Part shown: positions 35,019-44,572 of the stretch, in pieces
Layout of the letters: the number at the start of each line of letters is the position of its first letter
Numbering within the stretch: position 1 is the first letter of the stretch
NCBI RefSeq assembly: GCF_902506295.1
Contig: NZ_LR733312.1
Location: 2,557,169 to 2,621,168, forward strand
Length of the DNA: 64,000 nt
Direction: 5' to 3'
From: Luteimonas sp. 9C
Lineage (GTDB): Bacteria > Pseudomonadota > Gammaproteobacteria > Xanthomonadales > Xanthomonadaceae
Translations under genes and position numbers: made by a program
Notes under the pieces: model-generated
Told to the model about the DNA's origin: nothing
Databases searched by the model: none
Seen by the model: the letters and a program-made list of their open reading frames with translations, nothing else

Positions 35019-37046
35019 ATGCGCGTGATTCGAACCTTCCTGTTGGCTGGGCTGTGCATGACGGGCCTGGCCGTCGCCGCGGCGCAGGACCCGACGATTC
35101 CGCCTGCGCCCGTGAGCGTGCCCACCGCGCCTGCCGCGGCCCCGGTCGACGCTGCCGGCGCGGTGGCCCCGGCAATGGTCACACCGGACGGCGCGCCTGC
35201 GCTGACGGCCGCGGATGCCGAAGCCTGGCTGGACGGCTTCGTGCCCTACGCGCTGGCCGCGGGCGACATCGCCGGTGCCGTCGTCGTGGTGGTCAAGGAC
35301 GGCGAGGTGCTGGTGCAGAAGGGCTACGGCCACGCCGACGTCGCCGCGCGCACGCCGGTCGATCCTGCCGCCACGCTGTTCCGCCCGGGCTCGGTGTCCA
35401 AGCTCTTCACCTGGACGGCGGTGATGCAGCTGGTCGAGCAGGGCAAGCTGGACCTCGACGCCGACGTCAACCAGTACCTCGATTTCGAGATCCCGGCGCG
35501 CGACGGCACGCCGGTCACGCTGCGCCAGGCGATGACCCACACCACCGGCTTCGAAGAACAGATCCGCGCGCTGATCACCGCCGATCCCGACGAGATCACG
35601 CCGCTCGGCGACGCCCTCAAGTACTGGGTGCCCGAACGCATCCACGTGCCCGGTGCCACGCCCGCCTATTCGAACTATGCGACCGCGCTGGCCGGCTACA
35701 TCGTCGAGCGCGTGTCGGGTGAATCCTTCGACGACTACATCGAGCGCCACATCTTCCAGCCGCTCGGCATGGACCGTTCGAGCTTCCGCCAGCCGCTGCG
35801 GGCGCCGTTGCTGGCGAACATGTCGAAGGGCTATGCGACGGCCTCCGACGGCGAGGCCAAGCCCTACGAATTCATCAGCCTGGCGCCGGCCGGCAGCCTA
35901 GCCTCCACCGGCGCCGACATGGGCCGTTTCATGATCGCGCACCTGCAGGACGGGGCACTGGGCGATGCGCGGATCCTGCGCGCGGACACCGCGCGCCAGA
36001 TGCATTCGACCGCGCAGGCCTCGATCGGCCCGCTCAACCGCATGATGCTGGGGTTCTACGAAACCTCGGTCAACGGCCATCGTGCGATCTCGCATGGCGG
36101 CGACACGCAGTGGTTCCACAGCGACCTGCAGCTGTTCCTCGACGACGGCATCGGCCTGTTCGTGTCGATGAACAGTTCCGGCCGCGACGGCGCCACCGGC
36201 CACATCCGCAACGCGCTGTCGCGCGGCTTCGCCGACCGCTATCTGCCGGGCACGCCCGCGCGGACGCCCGGCGTGCCGGAGGCCGACGCCAAGGCGCATG
36301 CGCAGCAGATCGCCGGCACGTACACGAGCAGCCGCCGGCCGGACAGCAACTTCGTCTCGCTGGCCAACATGCTGGGCCCGGTCAAGGTGGTCGCCAACGC
36401 CGACGGCACGATCACCGTGGCGATGGCGACGGGCGCGAGCGGCGCACCCAAGCAGTGGCGCGAGATCGCACCCTACGTGTGGCAGGACCGCGACAGCACG
36501 GACCGCCTGGCGGCCGACGTCGTCGACGGTCGGGTGGTGCGCTTCACCATGGAGCCGTATGCGCCGATCATGGTGTTCGAGCGCATCTCGGCCTGGCGCG
36601 CACTGTCGATGCCGCTGCTGGTCGCCAGCCTCGTCGTGCTGCTGCTGACGGTCCTGGCCTGGCCGGTCTCGGCGCTGGTGCGTCGTTACTACGGCGCGCC
36701 CTACCGGCTGGCCGGCACTGATGCCCGCGCGCATCGCCTGGTGCGGATCGCCGCGCTGCTGGTCCTGCTGGCGACCGGCGCCGCCCTGGCGCTGGTGGTA
36801 GGAATGCTGAGTAACCTCGCGATGACCAGCCCGGACACCGATGTCCTGATCATCGCCGTGCGGCTGTTCGCCACCGTGGTGCTGCCGCTCGGCGCGGCGG
36901 TCGCGGTCTGGAACGCCTGGCAGGTGCTGCGCGGCCGGCGTCGCGTGCTGGCCAGGCTGTGGGCCGTGCTGCTGGCGCTGGCCTGCCTGTTCCTGCTGTG
37001 GATCGGCTTCGCCCATCACGTCATCGGCTTCGGCGCGAACTACTGA
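35019..37046 (+). CDS. Serine hydrolase, class C beta-lactamase-like, with membrane C-terminus
   Basis: A 675-residue protein with signal peptide (residues 1-22). The serine-hydrolase domain (about 65-400) has the catalytic SVSK (Ser125, Lys128), YSN (Tyr217-Asn219) and a late HGGD motif. A beta-barrel-like segment follows (about 430-520), and the C-terminus holds roughly four membrane helices (LSMPLLVASLVVLLLTVL, LVRIAALLVLLATGAALAL, LFATVVLPLGAAVAVW, LWAVLLALACLFLLW). This matches D-aminopeptidase/penicillin-binding-type hydrolases anchored in the inner membrane. First gene of an operon with the epimerase and DUF819 transporter. Confidence 0.88.
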   Translation: MRVIRTFLLAGLCMTGLAVAAAQDPTIPPAPVSVPTAPAAAPVDAAGAVAPAMVTPDGAPALTAADAEAWLDGFVPYALAAGDIAGAVVVVVKDGEVLVQKGYGHADVAARTPVDPAATLFRPGSVSKLFTWTAVMQLVEQGKLDLDADVNQYLDFEIPARDGTPVTLRQAMTHTTGFEEQIRALITADPDEITPLGDALKYWVPERIHVPGATPAYSNYATALAGYIVERVSGESFDDYIERHIFQPLGMDRSSFRQPLRAPLLANMSKGYATASDGEAKPYEFISLAPAGSLASTGADMGRFMIAHLQDGALGDARILRADTARQMHSTAQASIGPLNRMMLGFYETSVNGHRAISHGGDTQWFHSDLQLFLDDGIGLFVSMNSSGRDGATGHIRNALSRGFADRYLPGTPARTPGVPEADAKAHAQQIAGTYTSSRRPDSNFVSLANMLGPVKVVANADGTITVAMATGASGAPKQWREIAPYVWQDRDSTDRLAADVVDGRVVRFTMEPYAPIMVFERISAWRALSMPLLVASLVVLLLTVLAWPVSALVRRYYGAPYRLAGTDARAHRLVRIAALLVLLATGAALALVVGMLSNLAMTSPDTDVLIIAVRLFATVVLPLGAAVAVWNAWQVLRGRRRVLARLWAVLLALACLFLLWIGFAHHVIGFGANY

Positions 37047-37110
37047 CGACCCGACGCACCGGCGGCATCCGCCGCTGGTGCGTTCGCCCCTGCCTCGACG
37101 AGGAACCCGC

Positions 37111-38118
37111 GTGACTGCCCAGCCGGTCGAACTCGAGCTGCACAACGAACCCCTGCCGCTGTCGGCGCCGTTCCGGATCGCCGGACACGTCTTCGAGGCG
37201 ATGCCGGCGACGGTGGTGACGTTGCGCGCCGGCGCGCAGGTCGGACGCGGCGAAGCCGCCGGCGTCTACTACACGCACGATCATCCCGACACGATGCTGG
37301 CCACGCTGGAGGCGATGCGGCCGCGCATCGAGGCGGGGCTCGATCGCGAGACGCTGCGCACGCTGCTGCCCGCCGGTGGCGCCCGCAATGCACTCGACGC
37401 CGCGTTGTGGGAACTCGAAGCGCAGCAGGCCGGCGTGCCGGTGTGGCGGCTCGCCGGTCTCGACGGCGTGCGGCCGCTGCTGACCACCTTCACCGTCGGC
37501 GCCGACGATCCCGCCGTCATGGCCGACCGCGCCGCGGCCTACACGCAGGCGCGCGCGCTGAAGCTGAAGCTGACCGGCGATGCGCACCTCGACGCGGCGC
37601 GCGTGCGCGCGGTGCGTGCGCGCTGTCCGGCGGCGTGGATCGGCGTCGACGCCAACCAGGGCTACGACGGCGCATCGCTGCCGGGCCTGCTGCCGGCATT
37701 GCTGGACGCGGGCGTGGCGTTGCTGGAACAGCCCTGCGTCCGCGACCGCGAGCACGAGCTCGACGGCATCGCGCGCGCGCTGCCGTTCGCCGCCGACGAA
37801 AGCATCCTCGATCTCGCCGAGCTCGAAGCGCGCCACCACCACTTCGACGTAATCAACATCAAGCTCGACAAGTGCGGCGGCCTGACCGAAGGACTGCTGA
37901 TGGCGCGCCGCGCGCGCGCACTCGGCAAGCAGGTCATGGTCGGCAACATGTGCGGCACCAGCCTGGCGGCGGCGCCCGCGTTCGTGCTGGGGCAGTTCTG
38001 CGACGTGGTGGATCTGGACGGGCCGATCTTCCTCCGGCAGGACCGCACGCCGTCGGTGCGTTACACCGACGGGCACATCTGGTGCGGTGACGAGGTCTGG
38101 GGGCCGGACGCCGCATGA
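37111..38118 (+). CDS. dgcA: Dipeptide epimerase / N-acetyl-D-Glu racemase-like (enolase superfamily)
   Basis: A 335-residue enolase-superfamily enzyme of the Ala-Glu-type dipeptide epimerase group. The catalytic Lys pair lies in LKLKLTG, metal ligands in GVDANQGY, LEQPC and FAADES, and the second catalytic Lys in NIKLDKCGG. Two readings are possible: an L-Ala-D/L-Glu type dipeptide epimerase, or DgcA, the N-acetyl-D-glutamate racemase paired with DgcN in D-glutamate catabolism. The dgcN-like gene at 43532 in the same regulon favours the latter. GTG start at 37111 follows GAGGA; its stop overlaps the next gene in ATGA. Confidence 0.72.
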   Translation: MTAQPVELELHNEPLPLSAPFRIAGHVFEAMPATVVTLRAGAQVGRGEAAGVYYTHDHPDTMLATLEAMRPRIEAGLDRETLRTLLPAGGARNALDAALWELEAQQAGVPVWRLAGLDGVRPLLTTFTVGADDPAVMADRAAAYTQARALKLKLTGDAHLDAARVRAVRARCPAAWIGVDANQGYDGASLPGLLPALLDAGVALLEQPCVRDREHELDGIARALPFAADESILDLAELEARHHHFDVINIKLDKCGGLTEGLLMARRARALGKQVMVGNMCGTSLAAAPAFVLGQFCDVVDLDGPIFLRQDRTPSVRYTDGHIWCGDEVWGPDAA

Positions 38119-39263
38119 GCCCCGCGAGCGCGACGTCGCTGGTGCCCGCCGACAACGCGTTCGCGCTGCTCGCGGTGTTCTTCGGCATCACCGCGATCGG
38201 CGCGCTGCTCGAGAAGACACGGCTCGGTCGCCGCGTCTCCGGCGTGATGCTGGTCATCGCGATCGCGATCGTGCTGGCCCACTTCCGGATCATTCCGGCG
38301 TCGGCGCCGGTCTACGGGGCCATCTGGACCTATCTGGTGCCGCTGGCGATCGCGCTGTTCCTGCTGCGCGCCGACCTGGTCAGCATCGTGGTCGAAGGCG
38401 GACGCACGCTGGTGGCGTTCCTGTTCGGCGCGGTCGGGGTGGCGGCCGGCGCGTGGCTGGGCGCGCAGCTGCTCGACCTGGGGCCGTTCGAAGCGCAGTA
38501 CGCCGCAGTGTTCAGCGCGACCTACGTCGGCGGCTCGTTGAACTTCGCGGCAGTCGCCGACGCCATCGGCTTCCGCGACCCGAGCGCGCTGGCCGCGGGC
38601 GTGGCCATCGACAACGTGGTCGGGCTGGGCTACCTGCTGATGGTCGGAGCAGCGGCGTCGTGGGCGGTCTTCCGCCGCCACTTCGCATGGCGTGCGCACC
38701 GCCTGACCGAGGCCGTCGATCAGGCCGACACGGCGCAGCGCGTGCCCACGGTCATCGATCTGGCGCTGGCGCTGGGGCTGGCCGCACTGGCCTGCGCGGC
38801 GGGCACCGCGATCGCGGACGCGCTGGGGCAATCGGCCTACGCGATCCTCTACATCACCCTGCTGATGGTCGCGATCGCCACGCTCGGCCGGCGCTGGCTG
38901 CGCACGATCGCGGGACCGGAACTGGCCGCCACCCTGTTCATGTACCTGTTCTTCGCGCTGCTGGGCGCGGGCGCCGACATCGGCGCGATGCTGGGCGCGG
39001 CGCCGGCCTTGTTCGCCTACGTGCTGATCATCTTCGCGGTCCACATCCTCTTCATTCTGGCCGGCGCCCGGCTGTGCCGGCTCAACCACGCCGAGATCGT
39101 CATCGCGTCCTCAGCCTGCATCGGCGGACCACCGATCGCGATCGCGTTCGCGGTGCTGTTCGGCTGGCGGCGACTGGCGGTGCCGGCCGTCGCCACGGGC
39201 GTGCTGGGCTATGTGCTCGGCAACTTCGTGGGCATCGGTCTGTTCGAATCGCTGGCATCGTGA
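38115..39263 (+). CDS. DUF819 family membrane transporter
   Basis: A 382-residue polytopic inner-membrane protein with about ten helices. It shows the DUF819 (YjcL-like) features IGALLEKTRLGRRVSGVM, the central FSATYVGGSLNFAAVADAIGF with its Gly-Gly-Ser-Leu-Asn motif, and the mirrored SSACIGGPPIAIAFA in the second half. Such proteins often neighbour dipeptide epimerases, suggesting uptake or exchange of a small acidic amino acid or peptide. ATGA overlap with the epimerase gene. Confidence 0.87.
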   Translation: MSPASATSLVPADNAFALLAVFFGITAIGALLEKTRLGRRVSGVMLVIAIAIVLAHFRIIPASAPVYGAIWTYLVPLAIALFLLRADLVSIVVEGGRTLVAFLFGAVGVAAGAWLGAQLLDLGPFEAQYAAVFSATYVGGSLNFAAVADAIGFRDPSALAAGVAIDNVVGLGYLLMVGAAASWAVFRRHFAWRAHRLTEAVDQADTAQRVPTVIDLALALGLAALACAAGTAIADALGQSAYAILYITLLMVAIATLGRRWLRTIAGPELAATLFMYLFFALLGAGADIGAMLGAAPALFAYVLIIFAVHILFILAGARLCRLNHAEIVIASSACIGGPPIAIAFAVLFGWRRLAVPAVATGVLGYVLGNFVGIGLFESLAS

Positions 39264-39354
39264 GCGGGCAACGGGATGGGACGGCGCGCGCACCCGCGCG
39301 CGCCGGGTTCGCGGACAGCCGGGAATGTCCGCATCGGATGTTTGGAGACCGACG

Positions 39355-41079
39355 ATGTATCGACTGACCCCTGTCCTGCTGGCGTCCGCGTGTGCGCTCG
39401 CGCTGGCCGGTTGCAGCACGACGCCCGGATCCACCGCGGCGTCCGCCCCCTACGACCTGCTGATCCGCAACGGCCTGGTCTACGACGGCACCGGCGCACC
39501 GCCGCAGCGCGTCGACGTGGCCGTACGCGGCGACCGCATCGCGGCGCTGCTGCCGCCGGGCAGCGCCGCCGTCGCCGGCACCACGCTCGACGCGCAGGGC
39601 CGCGCGGTGTCCCCGGGCTTCATCAACACGCTGAGCTGGGCGACCGAATCCCTGATCGTCGACGGCCGCGGCATGAGCGACACCCGGCAGGGCATCACGC
39701 TGGAGATCTTCGGCGAAGGCTGGTCGATGGGACCGGTCAACGCGCGCATGAAGGCCGACGCGCTCAAGCAGCAGGGCGACCTCCGCTACGACATGCCGTG
39801 GACCTCGTTCGGCGGATATCTCGAGTTCCTCGAGCAGCGCGGCATCACGCCGAACGTCGCCTCGTTCGTCGGTGCGACCACGGTACGCATCCACGAACTC
39901 GGCGAAGACGACGTCACCCCGACCCCCGCGCAGCTCGCCGGCATGCAGGACGTGGTGCGCGCGGCAATGCGCGAAGGTGCGCTCGGCGTCGGCAGTTCCC
40001 TGATCTATCCACCGGCGACGTTCGCCGACACCACCGAACTGGTCGCCCTGGCGCAGGCCGCGGCCGAATCGGGCGGCGGCTATGTCTCGCACATGCGCAG
40101 CGAGGCCGACCGCTTTCTCGAGGCGCTCGACGAGACCATCGCCATCGCGCGCGCCACCGGACAACGCGCCGGGGTGTACCACCTCAAGGCCGCGGGCGAG
40201 AAGAACTGGCCGAAGATGGCGCAGGCCATCGCCCGGATCGACGAAGCGCGCGCCGAAGGCCTGCAGGTCAGCGCCGACATGTATGCCTACACCGCCGGCG
40301 GCACCGGCCTGACCGCGAGCCTGCCGCCGTGGGTCCAGGCCGGCGGCCACGACGCGATGATCGCGCGGCTGCGCGACCCTGCGATCCGCGCACGCGTGCT
40401 CGCCGACATGCGCAATCCGGACGTCGACTGGGAAAACCTGCGGCTGCTGGCCGGCGCCGACGACCGCCTGCTGCTGCTCGACTTCCACAATCCGGCGCTC
40501 AAGCCGCTGAGCGGGCGCAGCCTCGCCGACGTTGCGCGCGAGCGCGGCACCTCGCCCGAGGACACCGCGATCGATCTGATCATCGAGGACGATTCCCGGA
40601 TCGGCACGGCCTACTTCTTGATGAGCGAGGACAACGTCGAGCTCGGCCTGAAGCAGCCGTGGGTCAGCCTGGGATCGGACGCCGAATCGTCGGCGCCCGA
40701 GGGCGTGTTCCTCAAATCCAGCACGCATCCGCGGGCCTACGGCAACGTCGCGCGCTTCCTGGGGCACTACGTGCGCGACCGCGGCCTGATGCCGCTGGAG
40801 GAGGGCATCCACCGCCTGACCGGACTGCCGGCCGCGAACTGGAAGCTGGAACAGCGTGGCTGTCTGCAACCCGGCTGCTATGCCGACATCGTGGTGTTCG
40901 ACCCGGCGACGATCATCGATCACGCCACCTACGACGCCCCGCAGCAGTTCGCCAGCGGCGTCGGCGACGTCTTCGTCAATGGCGTCCAGGTGCTGCGCGA
41001 TGGCGCGCATACGGGCGCCACACCGGGGCGCGTCGTCCGCGGGCCGGGCTGGCAGGGCGGGGCGGCGGGCACGCCGTGA
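39355..41079 (+). CDS. N-acyl-D-amino-acid deacylase-like lipoprotein (atypical metal site)
   Basis: A 574-residue lipoprotein (lipobox LAGC at residues 17-20) in the amidohydrolase superfamily, D-aminoacylase branch. Most of the barrel is recognisable: YVSHMRSEADR, GVYHLKAAGEKNWPK and SLGSDAES. The usual first-strand HxH is replaced by FINTLSWATES, and the Cys of the typical GNCG strand is replaced by GEGWSMGP. Such an altered group exists in related genomes, so the change is probably stable, but its substrate may differ from classic N-acyl-D-amino acids. It lies between the DUF819 gene and the second regulated promoter. Confidence 0.8.
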   Translation: MYRLTPVLLASACALALAGCSTTPGSTAASAPYDLLIRNGLVYDGTGAPPQRVDVAVRGDRIAALLPPGSAAVAGTTLDAQGRAVSPGFINTLSWATESLIVDGRGMSDTRQGITLEIFGEGWSMGPVNARMKADALKQQGDLRYDMPWTSFGGYLEFLEQRGITPNVASFVGATTVRIHELGEDDVTPTPAQLAGMQDVVRAAMREGALGVGSSLIYPPATFADTTELVALAQAAAESGGGYVSHMRSEADRFLEALDETIAIARATGQRAGVYHLKAAGEKNWPKMAQAIARIDEARAEGLQVSADMYAYTAGGTGLTASLPPWVQAGGHDAMIARLRDPAIRARVLADMRNPDVDWENLRLLAGADDRLLLLDFHNPALKPLSGRSLADVARERGTSPEDTAIDLIIEDDSRIGTAYFLMSEDNVELGLKQPWVSLGSDAESSAPEGVFLKSSTHPRAYGNVARFLGHYVRDRGLMPLEEGIHRLTGLPAANWKLEQRGCLQPGCYADIVVFDPATIIDHATYDAPQQFASGVGDVFVNGVQVLRDGAHTGATPGRVVRGPGWQGGAAGTP

Positions 41080-41119
41080 GCCGTCGGGCCCCGGCTTTCT
41101 ACCGGCTTCTCCAACCGTG

Positions 41120-41157
41120 TTGACAATTCTCTGATTAGGATCATGATCCCTGATCAG
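41120..41157 (+). promoter_or_regulatory. Promoter plus palindromic operator, TonB receptor operon
   Basis: TTGACA (41120-41125), a 16-base spacer identical for most of its length to that at 34962, then CATGAT (41142-41147). The surrounding inverted repeat spans 41131-41157: outer arm CTGATT, a central perfect 12-base palindrome GGATCATGATCC (41138-41149) and the arm TGATCAG. It is the more symmetric of the two copies. The downstream TonB-receptor start is at 41182. Confidence 0.8.
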
Positions 41158-41181
41158 GATAATCGTCTGGGGAGACAACCG

Positions 41182-43512
41182 ATGCACGCGTTCCGATCCG
41201 CACGTCCGTGGTTCCGCTCACCGTTGTCGCTCGCCATCGCCAGCACGCTGGCCTGCGCCGCCGCTGGATCCGCGCTGGCCCAGGAACGTCCCCCGACGGC
41301 CGCGGAGGAGGCGGTGACCCTCGATTCGGTGGTGGTCACCGCGAACAAGCGCGTGGAGAACGTCCGCGACGTCGGCGCGTCGATCAGCGTCATCGGCGAA
41401 CGCCAGCTGGAGAACATGTCCGCGAGTTCGCTGACCGACTACGCCGCGCTGATTCCCGGCATGCAGGTGCAGAGCAGCGGCACGCCCGGCCTGACCTCGG
41501 TCTCGCTGCGCGGCATCTCGACGCTGTCGTCGGGCGCGACGGTGGCGACCTACATCGACGAGGTACCGGTCGGCTCGAGCGGCATCTACCAGAGCGCCGG
41601 CTCGCTGATGCTGGACCTGCTGCCCTACGACATCAGCCGTGTCGAAGTCCTGCGCGGACCGCAGGGCACGCTGTACGGCGCCGGCGCGATCGGCGGCCTG
41701 CTCAAGTACGTCACCCGCCCGCCGGACCCGGTCAACCGCGAGTTCCGTGCCGGCGTGGGCCTGCGCTCGGTCTCGGACGGCGGGCAGGACTGGAACGGCC
41801 GCATCGGCGTCGGCGTGCCGCTGCAGGAAGACCGCCTCGGCCTGCGCCTGAGCTTCGCGCGCAACGGCCTGCCGGGCTACACCGACAACGCCGTCGACGG
41901 CCGTCGCGACATCAACGACAGCGAGCAGATCGGCGGGCGTGCGGCGCTGGCCTGGGACGGCGACGCGGTCGACGTGGACCTTGCGGTCCTGCACCAGCGC
42001 ATCGAGGCCGACGACCGGGCCGTGGTCGCCCTCGCGCCCGATTCCTACGCGCCCCTCGGTGGCGAATTCGAAGGCCGGAACTGGCAGCGGCAGCCGTTCA
42101 CCAAGGAACTCACGCTGACCTCGCTCAGCGTGAACTGGGATCTGGGCTGGGCCGATCTCGTGTCCGCGACCGGCTGGTCGAACACCGAGACCCTCGACCA
42201 GATCGACACCACGGTGCAGTTCGGCGAGGTGGCCGACCTGCTGCTGGGGTTCCCCGAGCCCGGCAGCTCCAACGTGCGTTACACCTTCGACCTCGACAAG
42301 GTGACCCAGGAGTTCCGCTTCAGCTCCAAGACCGGCGGCCGCTTCGAGTGGATGGCGGGCGTGTTCTACACCAAGGAAGACGCGCAGCAGCGCCAGGTCG
42401 CCGCGCTGGGCCAGCGCGACGGGTCGCCGCTGCCGGCGCCTTTCGACGCGATGTTCGGCACCCTCGCGGTGATCGACCTGCCGAGTACCTACAAGGAAGT
42501 CGCGCTGTTCGCCAACGCCTCGTGGCGGTTCGGCGAGCGCTTCAAGATCGACGCCGGCCTGCGCCAGGCGCGCAACGACCAGTGGTTCAGCCAGAACGTC
42601 AGCGAGGGCATCCTGGCGCCGATCGGCGATGCGCCGGGTGCGTCGCGCGAGGACGTGTTCACCTGGAGCCTGAGCCCGCAGTTCAAGCTCGCCGACGACA
42701 CGATGCTGTACGCACGCGTCGCCACCGGCTACCAGCCCGGCGGCCCGAACGTCGCGCTGCCGGGGATTCCGCCGAGCGTGGATTCCTCGATGCTGGCCAG
42801 CTACGAGGTCGGCCTGAAATCCCAGACCGCGGACCGCCGCGTGCAGGTCGACGTGTCGGCATTCCGCATCGACTGGGACGACATCCAGGTGGCCTCGTCG
42901 TTCAACGGCATCGGCGGCCTGGTCAACGGCGGCGAGGCGAGCAGCGAAGGTCTGGAGCTGGCGTCCCAGTTCCGCGCCACCGAGGCCCTGTCGCTCGGTC
43001 TCAATGCGGCCTACACCAAGGCGCGGGTGAAGAACGATTTCGAAGCCACGGTCATCCCGCAGGGCGCGTTCGACGTCGTGCTCAACACTGGTCTGGCCGG
43101 CGATCGCATGCCCTACGTGCCCACATTGTCGTGGGCGGCGACCGCCGAGTACGCGTTCACGACATCGCAGGGCCTGTCCGGCCAGGTGGGCGGCGTGCTG
43201 CGCTTCACCGGCGATCGCCTGAGCGACACCACCGAGCGCCAGCGCGTCACCGCGCCGGGCGACCCGTCCACGGTGTTGCAGGAAGAGGTGACCGCGCCGC
43301 TGCGGCTCGACAGCTACCGCGCGCTCGACCTCTACGCCGGCGTCGGGCGCGAGCGCTGGGAGCTGCGTGCCTACGTCAGCAACGTCACCGGCGAAGGCGG
43401 CTACTCGTCGATGACGCCGGCGGCCGGCGCGCTCAGCGGCACGCTGGCGTACCTGGCCGCGGTGCCGATCCAGCCGCGGACGTTCGGCGTCGAATTCGAC
43501 GTCCGGTTCTGA
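41182..43512 (+). CDS. TonB-dependent outer-membrane receptor
   Basis: A 776-residue receptor with signal peptide ending GSALA-QER. A TonB-box-like LDSVVVTANKR comes first. The plug domain follows (NVRDVGASISVIGERQLENM, VEVLRGPQGTLYGAGAIGG), then a 22-strand barrel of the FecA/OMR type ending in a terminal Phe (FGVEFDVRF). Lack of an N-terminal signalling domain excludes sigma/anti-sigma coupling. The operon places it as an importer for the peptide or N-acyl-amino-acid substrate handled by its neighbours. ATG at 41182 follows GGGGAG. Confidence 0.93.
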   Translation: MHAFRSARPWFRSPLSLAIASTLACAAAGSALAQERPPTAAEEAVTLDSVVVTANKRVENVRDVGASISVIGERQLENMSASSLTDYAALIPGMQVQSSGTPGLTSVSLRGISTLSSGATVATYIDEVPVGSSGIYQSAGSLMLDLLPYDISRVEVLRGPQGTLYGAGAIGGLLKYVTRPPDPVNREFRAGVGLRSVSDGGQDWNGRIGVGVPLQEDRLGLRLSFARNGLPGYTDNAVDGRRDINDSEQIGGRAALAWDGDAVDVDLAVLHQRIEADDRAVVALAPDSYAPLGGEFEGRNWQRQPFTKELTLTSLSVNWDLGWADLVSATGWSNTETLDQIDTTVQFGEVADLLLGFPEPGSSNVRYTFDLDKVTQEFRFSSKTGGRFEWMAGVFYTKEDAQQRQVAALGQRDGSPLPAPFDAMFGTLAVIDLPSTYKEVALFANASWRFGERFKIDAGLRQARNDQWFSQNVSEGILAPIGDAPGASREDVFTWSLSPQFKLADDTMLYARVATGYQPGGPNVALPGIPPSVDSSMLASYEVGLKSQTADRRVQVDVSAFRIDWDDIQVASSFNGIGGLVNGGEASSEGLELASQFRATEALSLGLNAAYTKARVKNDFEATVIPQGAFDVVLNTGLAGDRMPYVPTLSWAATAEYAFTTSQGLSGQVGGVLRFTGDRLSDTTERQRVTAPGDPSTVLQEEVTAPLRLDSYRALDLYAGVGRERWELRAYVSNVTGEGGYSSMTPAAGALSGTLAYLAAVPIQPRTFGVEFDVRF

Positions 43513-43531
43513 GCCGACCGGACCCGGCCCC

Positions 43532-44572
43532 ATGTCCATTGCCGCCGTCGCGCCGCACGCTCCCGAGGCGTTGCCGCAGCCGTATCTGCTGTTTCTCGGG
43601 GACATCGTCGAACCCGGCTATGCGAAGACCGCATTCGGTTTGCGCGACTGGGCACCCGACCGTTGCCTGGGCGAGTTCGCGTGTCCGGGCGCGACCGTCA
43701 GCACCGGCCTGCCGTGGCTGACGCCCACGCAGGCCCGTGCGCTGGGCGCGCGCGCGCTGGTCATCGGCGTCGCCAATCCCGGCGGCCGGATTCCAGCGGC
43801 CTGGGTGCCCTCGCTGCTGGATGCGTTGCAGGCCGGGCTCGACCTCGTCGGCGGCATGCATGCCAGGCTGAGCAGCATCGATGTGCTGCGCAACGCCGCG
43901 GTCGTGCATGGCCGGCGTCTGGTCGACGTGCGCGAACCGCCGGCGGAGCTGCCCGTCGCCAACGGCCGCAAGCGCACCGGCAAGCGTCTGCTCACCGTGG
44001 GCACCGACTGTGCGCTGGGCAAGAAATACACCGCCCTGTCGCTGGCCCGCGCGTTCCGCGAACGCGGCCTCGACGCCACGTTCCGCGCCAGCGGGCAGAC
44101 CGGCATCCTGATCGCCGGTGCGGGCGTGCCGATGGACGCGGTGATCGCGGACTTCGCGGCGGGCGCGGCGGAATTCCTGTCACCCGACGCGGATCCGGCG
44201 CACTGGGACGTCGTCGAGGGTCAGGGCTCGCTGTCGCATCCGGCTTATGCGGGCGTGTCGCTGTCGCTGTTGCACGGCAGCCAGCCGGACGTCATCGTCG
44301 TCTGCCACGCAGTCGGACGCGACCACATGCTCGGCCATGCGCATTACCGGGTGCCGTCGATCGAGGAGACCATCGACCTCGCGCTGCGGCTGGGCGCGCG
44401 CACCAATCCCGCGATCCGCTGCGCGGGCGTCAGCCTCAACACCGCGTCGCTCGACGATGCGGACGCGCAGGACGCGATCGCATCCACTGCTGCCCGGCTG
44501 GGCCTGCCGGTCGCCGATCCGGTCCGCGGCGGCGCGGCCTTCGATCGCCTGGTCGACGCCTGTCTCGCATGA
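43532..44572 (+). CDS. dgcN: DgcN-like N-acetyltransferase (DUF1611)
   Basis: A 346-residue DUF1611 protein. The N-terminal Rossmann-like part (LLFLGDIVEPGYAKTAFGL) and the C-terminal P-loop part (GTDCALGKKYT at residues 157-167, VEGQGSLSHPAY later) fit the family. DUF1611 proteins were assigned as DgcN, which N-acetylates D-glutamate so that DgcA can racemise it to N-acetyl-L-glutamate. A P-loop domain in an acetyltransferase is odd but is the family's own feature. Coupled by ATGA to the transporter gene. Confidence 0.78.
   Translation: MSIAAVAPHAPEALPQPYLLFLGDIVEPGYAKTAFGLRDWAPDRCLGEFACPGATVSTGLPWLTPTQARALGARALVIGVANPGGRIPAAWVPSLLDALQAGLDLVGGMHARLSSIDVLRNAAVVHGRRLVDVREPPAELPVANGRKRTGKRLLTVGTDCALGKKYTALSLARAFRERGLDATFRASGQTGILIAGAGVPMDAVIADFAAGAAEFLSPDADPAHWDVVEGQGSLSHPAYAGVSLSLLHGSQPDVIVVCHAVGRDHMLGHAHYRVPSIEETIDLALRLGARTNPAIRCAGVSLNTASLDDADAQDAIASTAARLGLPVADPVRGGAAFDRLVDACLA

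Noticed and set aside
41182..43512. Siderophore receptor assignment for the TonB-dependent receptor
   Set aside because: Operon context is amino-acid/peptide catabolism, with no siderophore or Fur-box signals seen.
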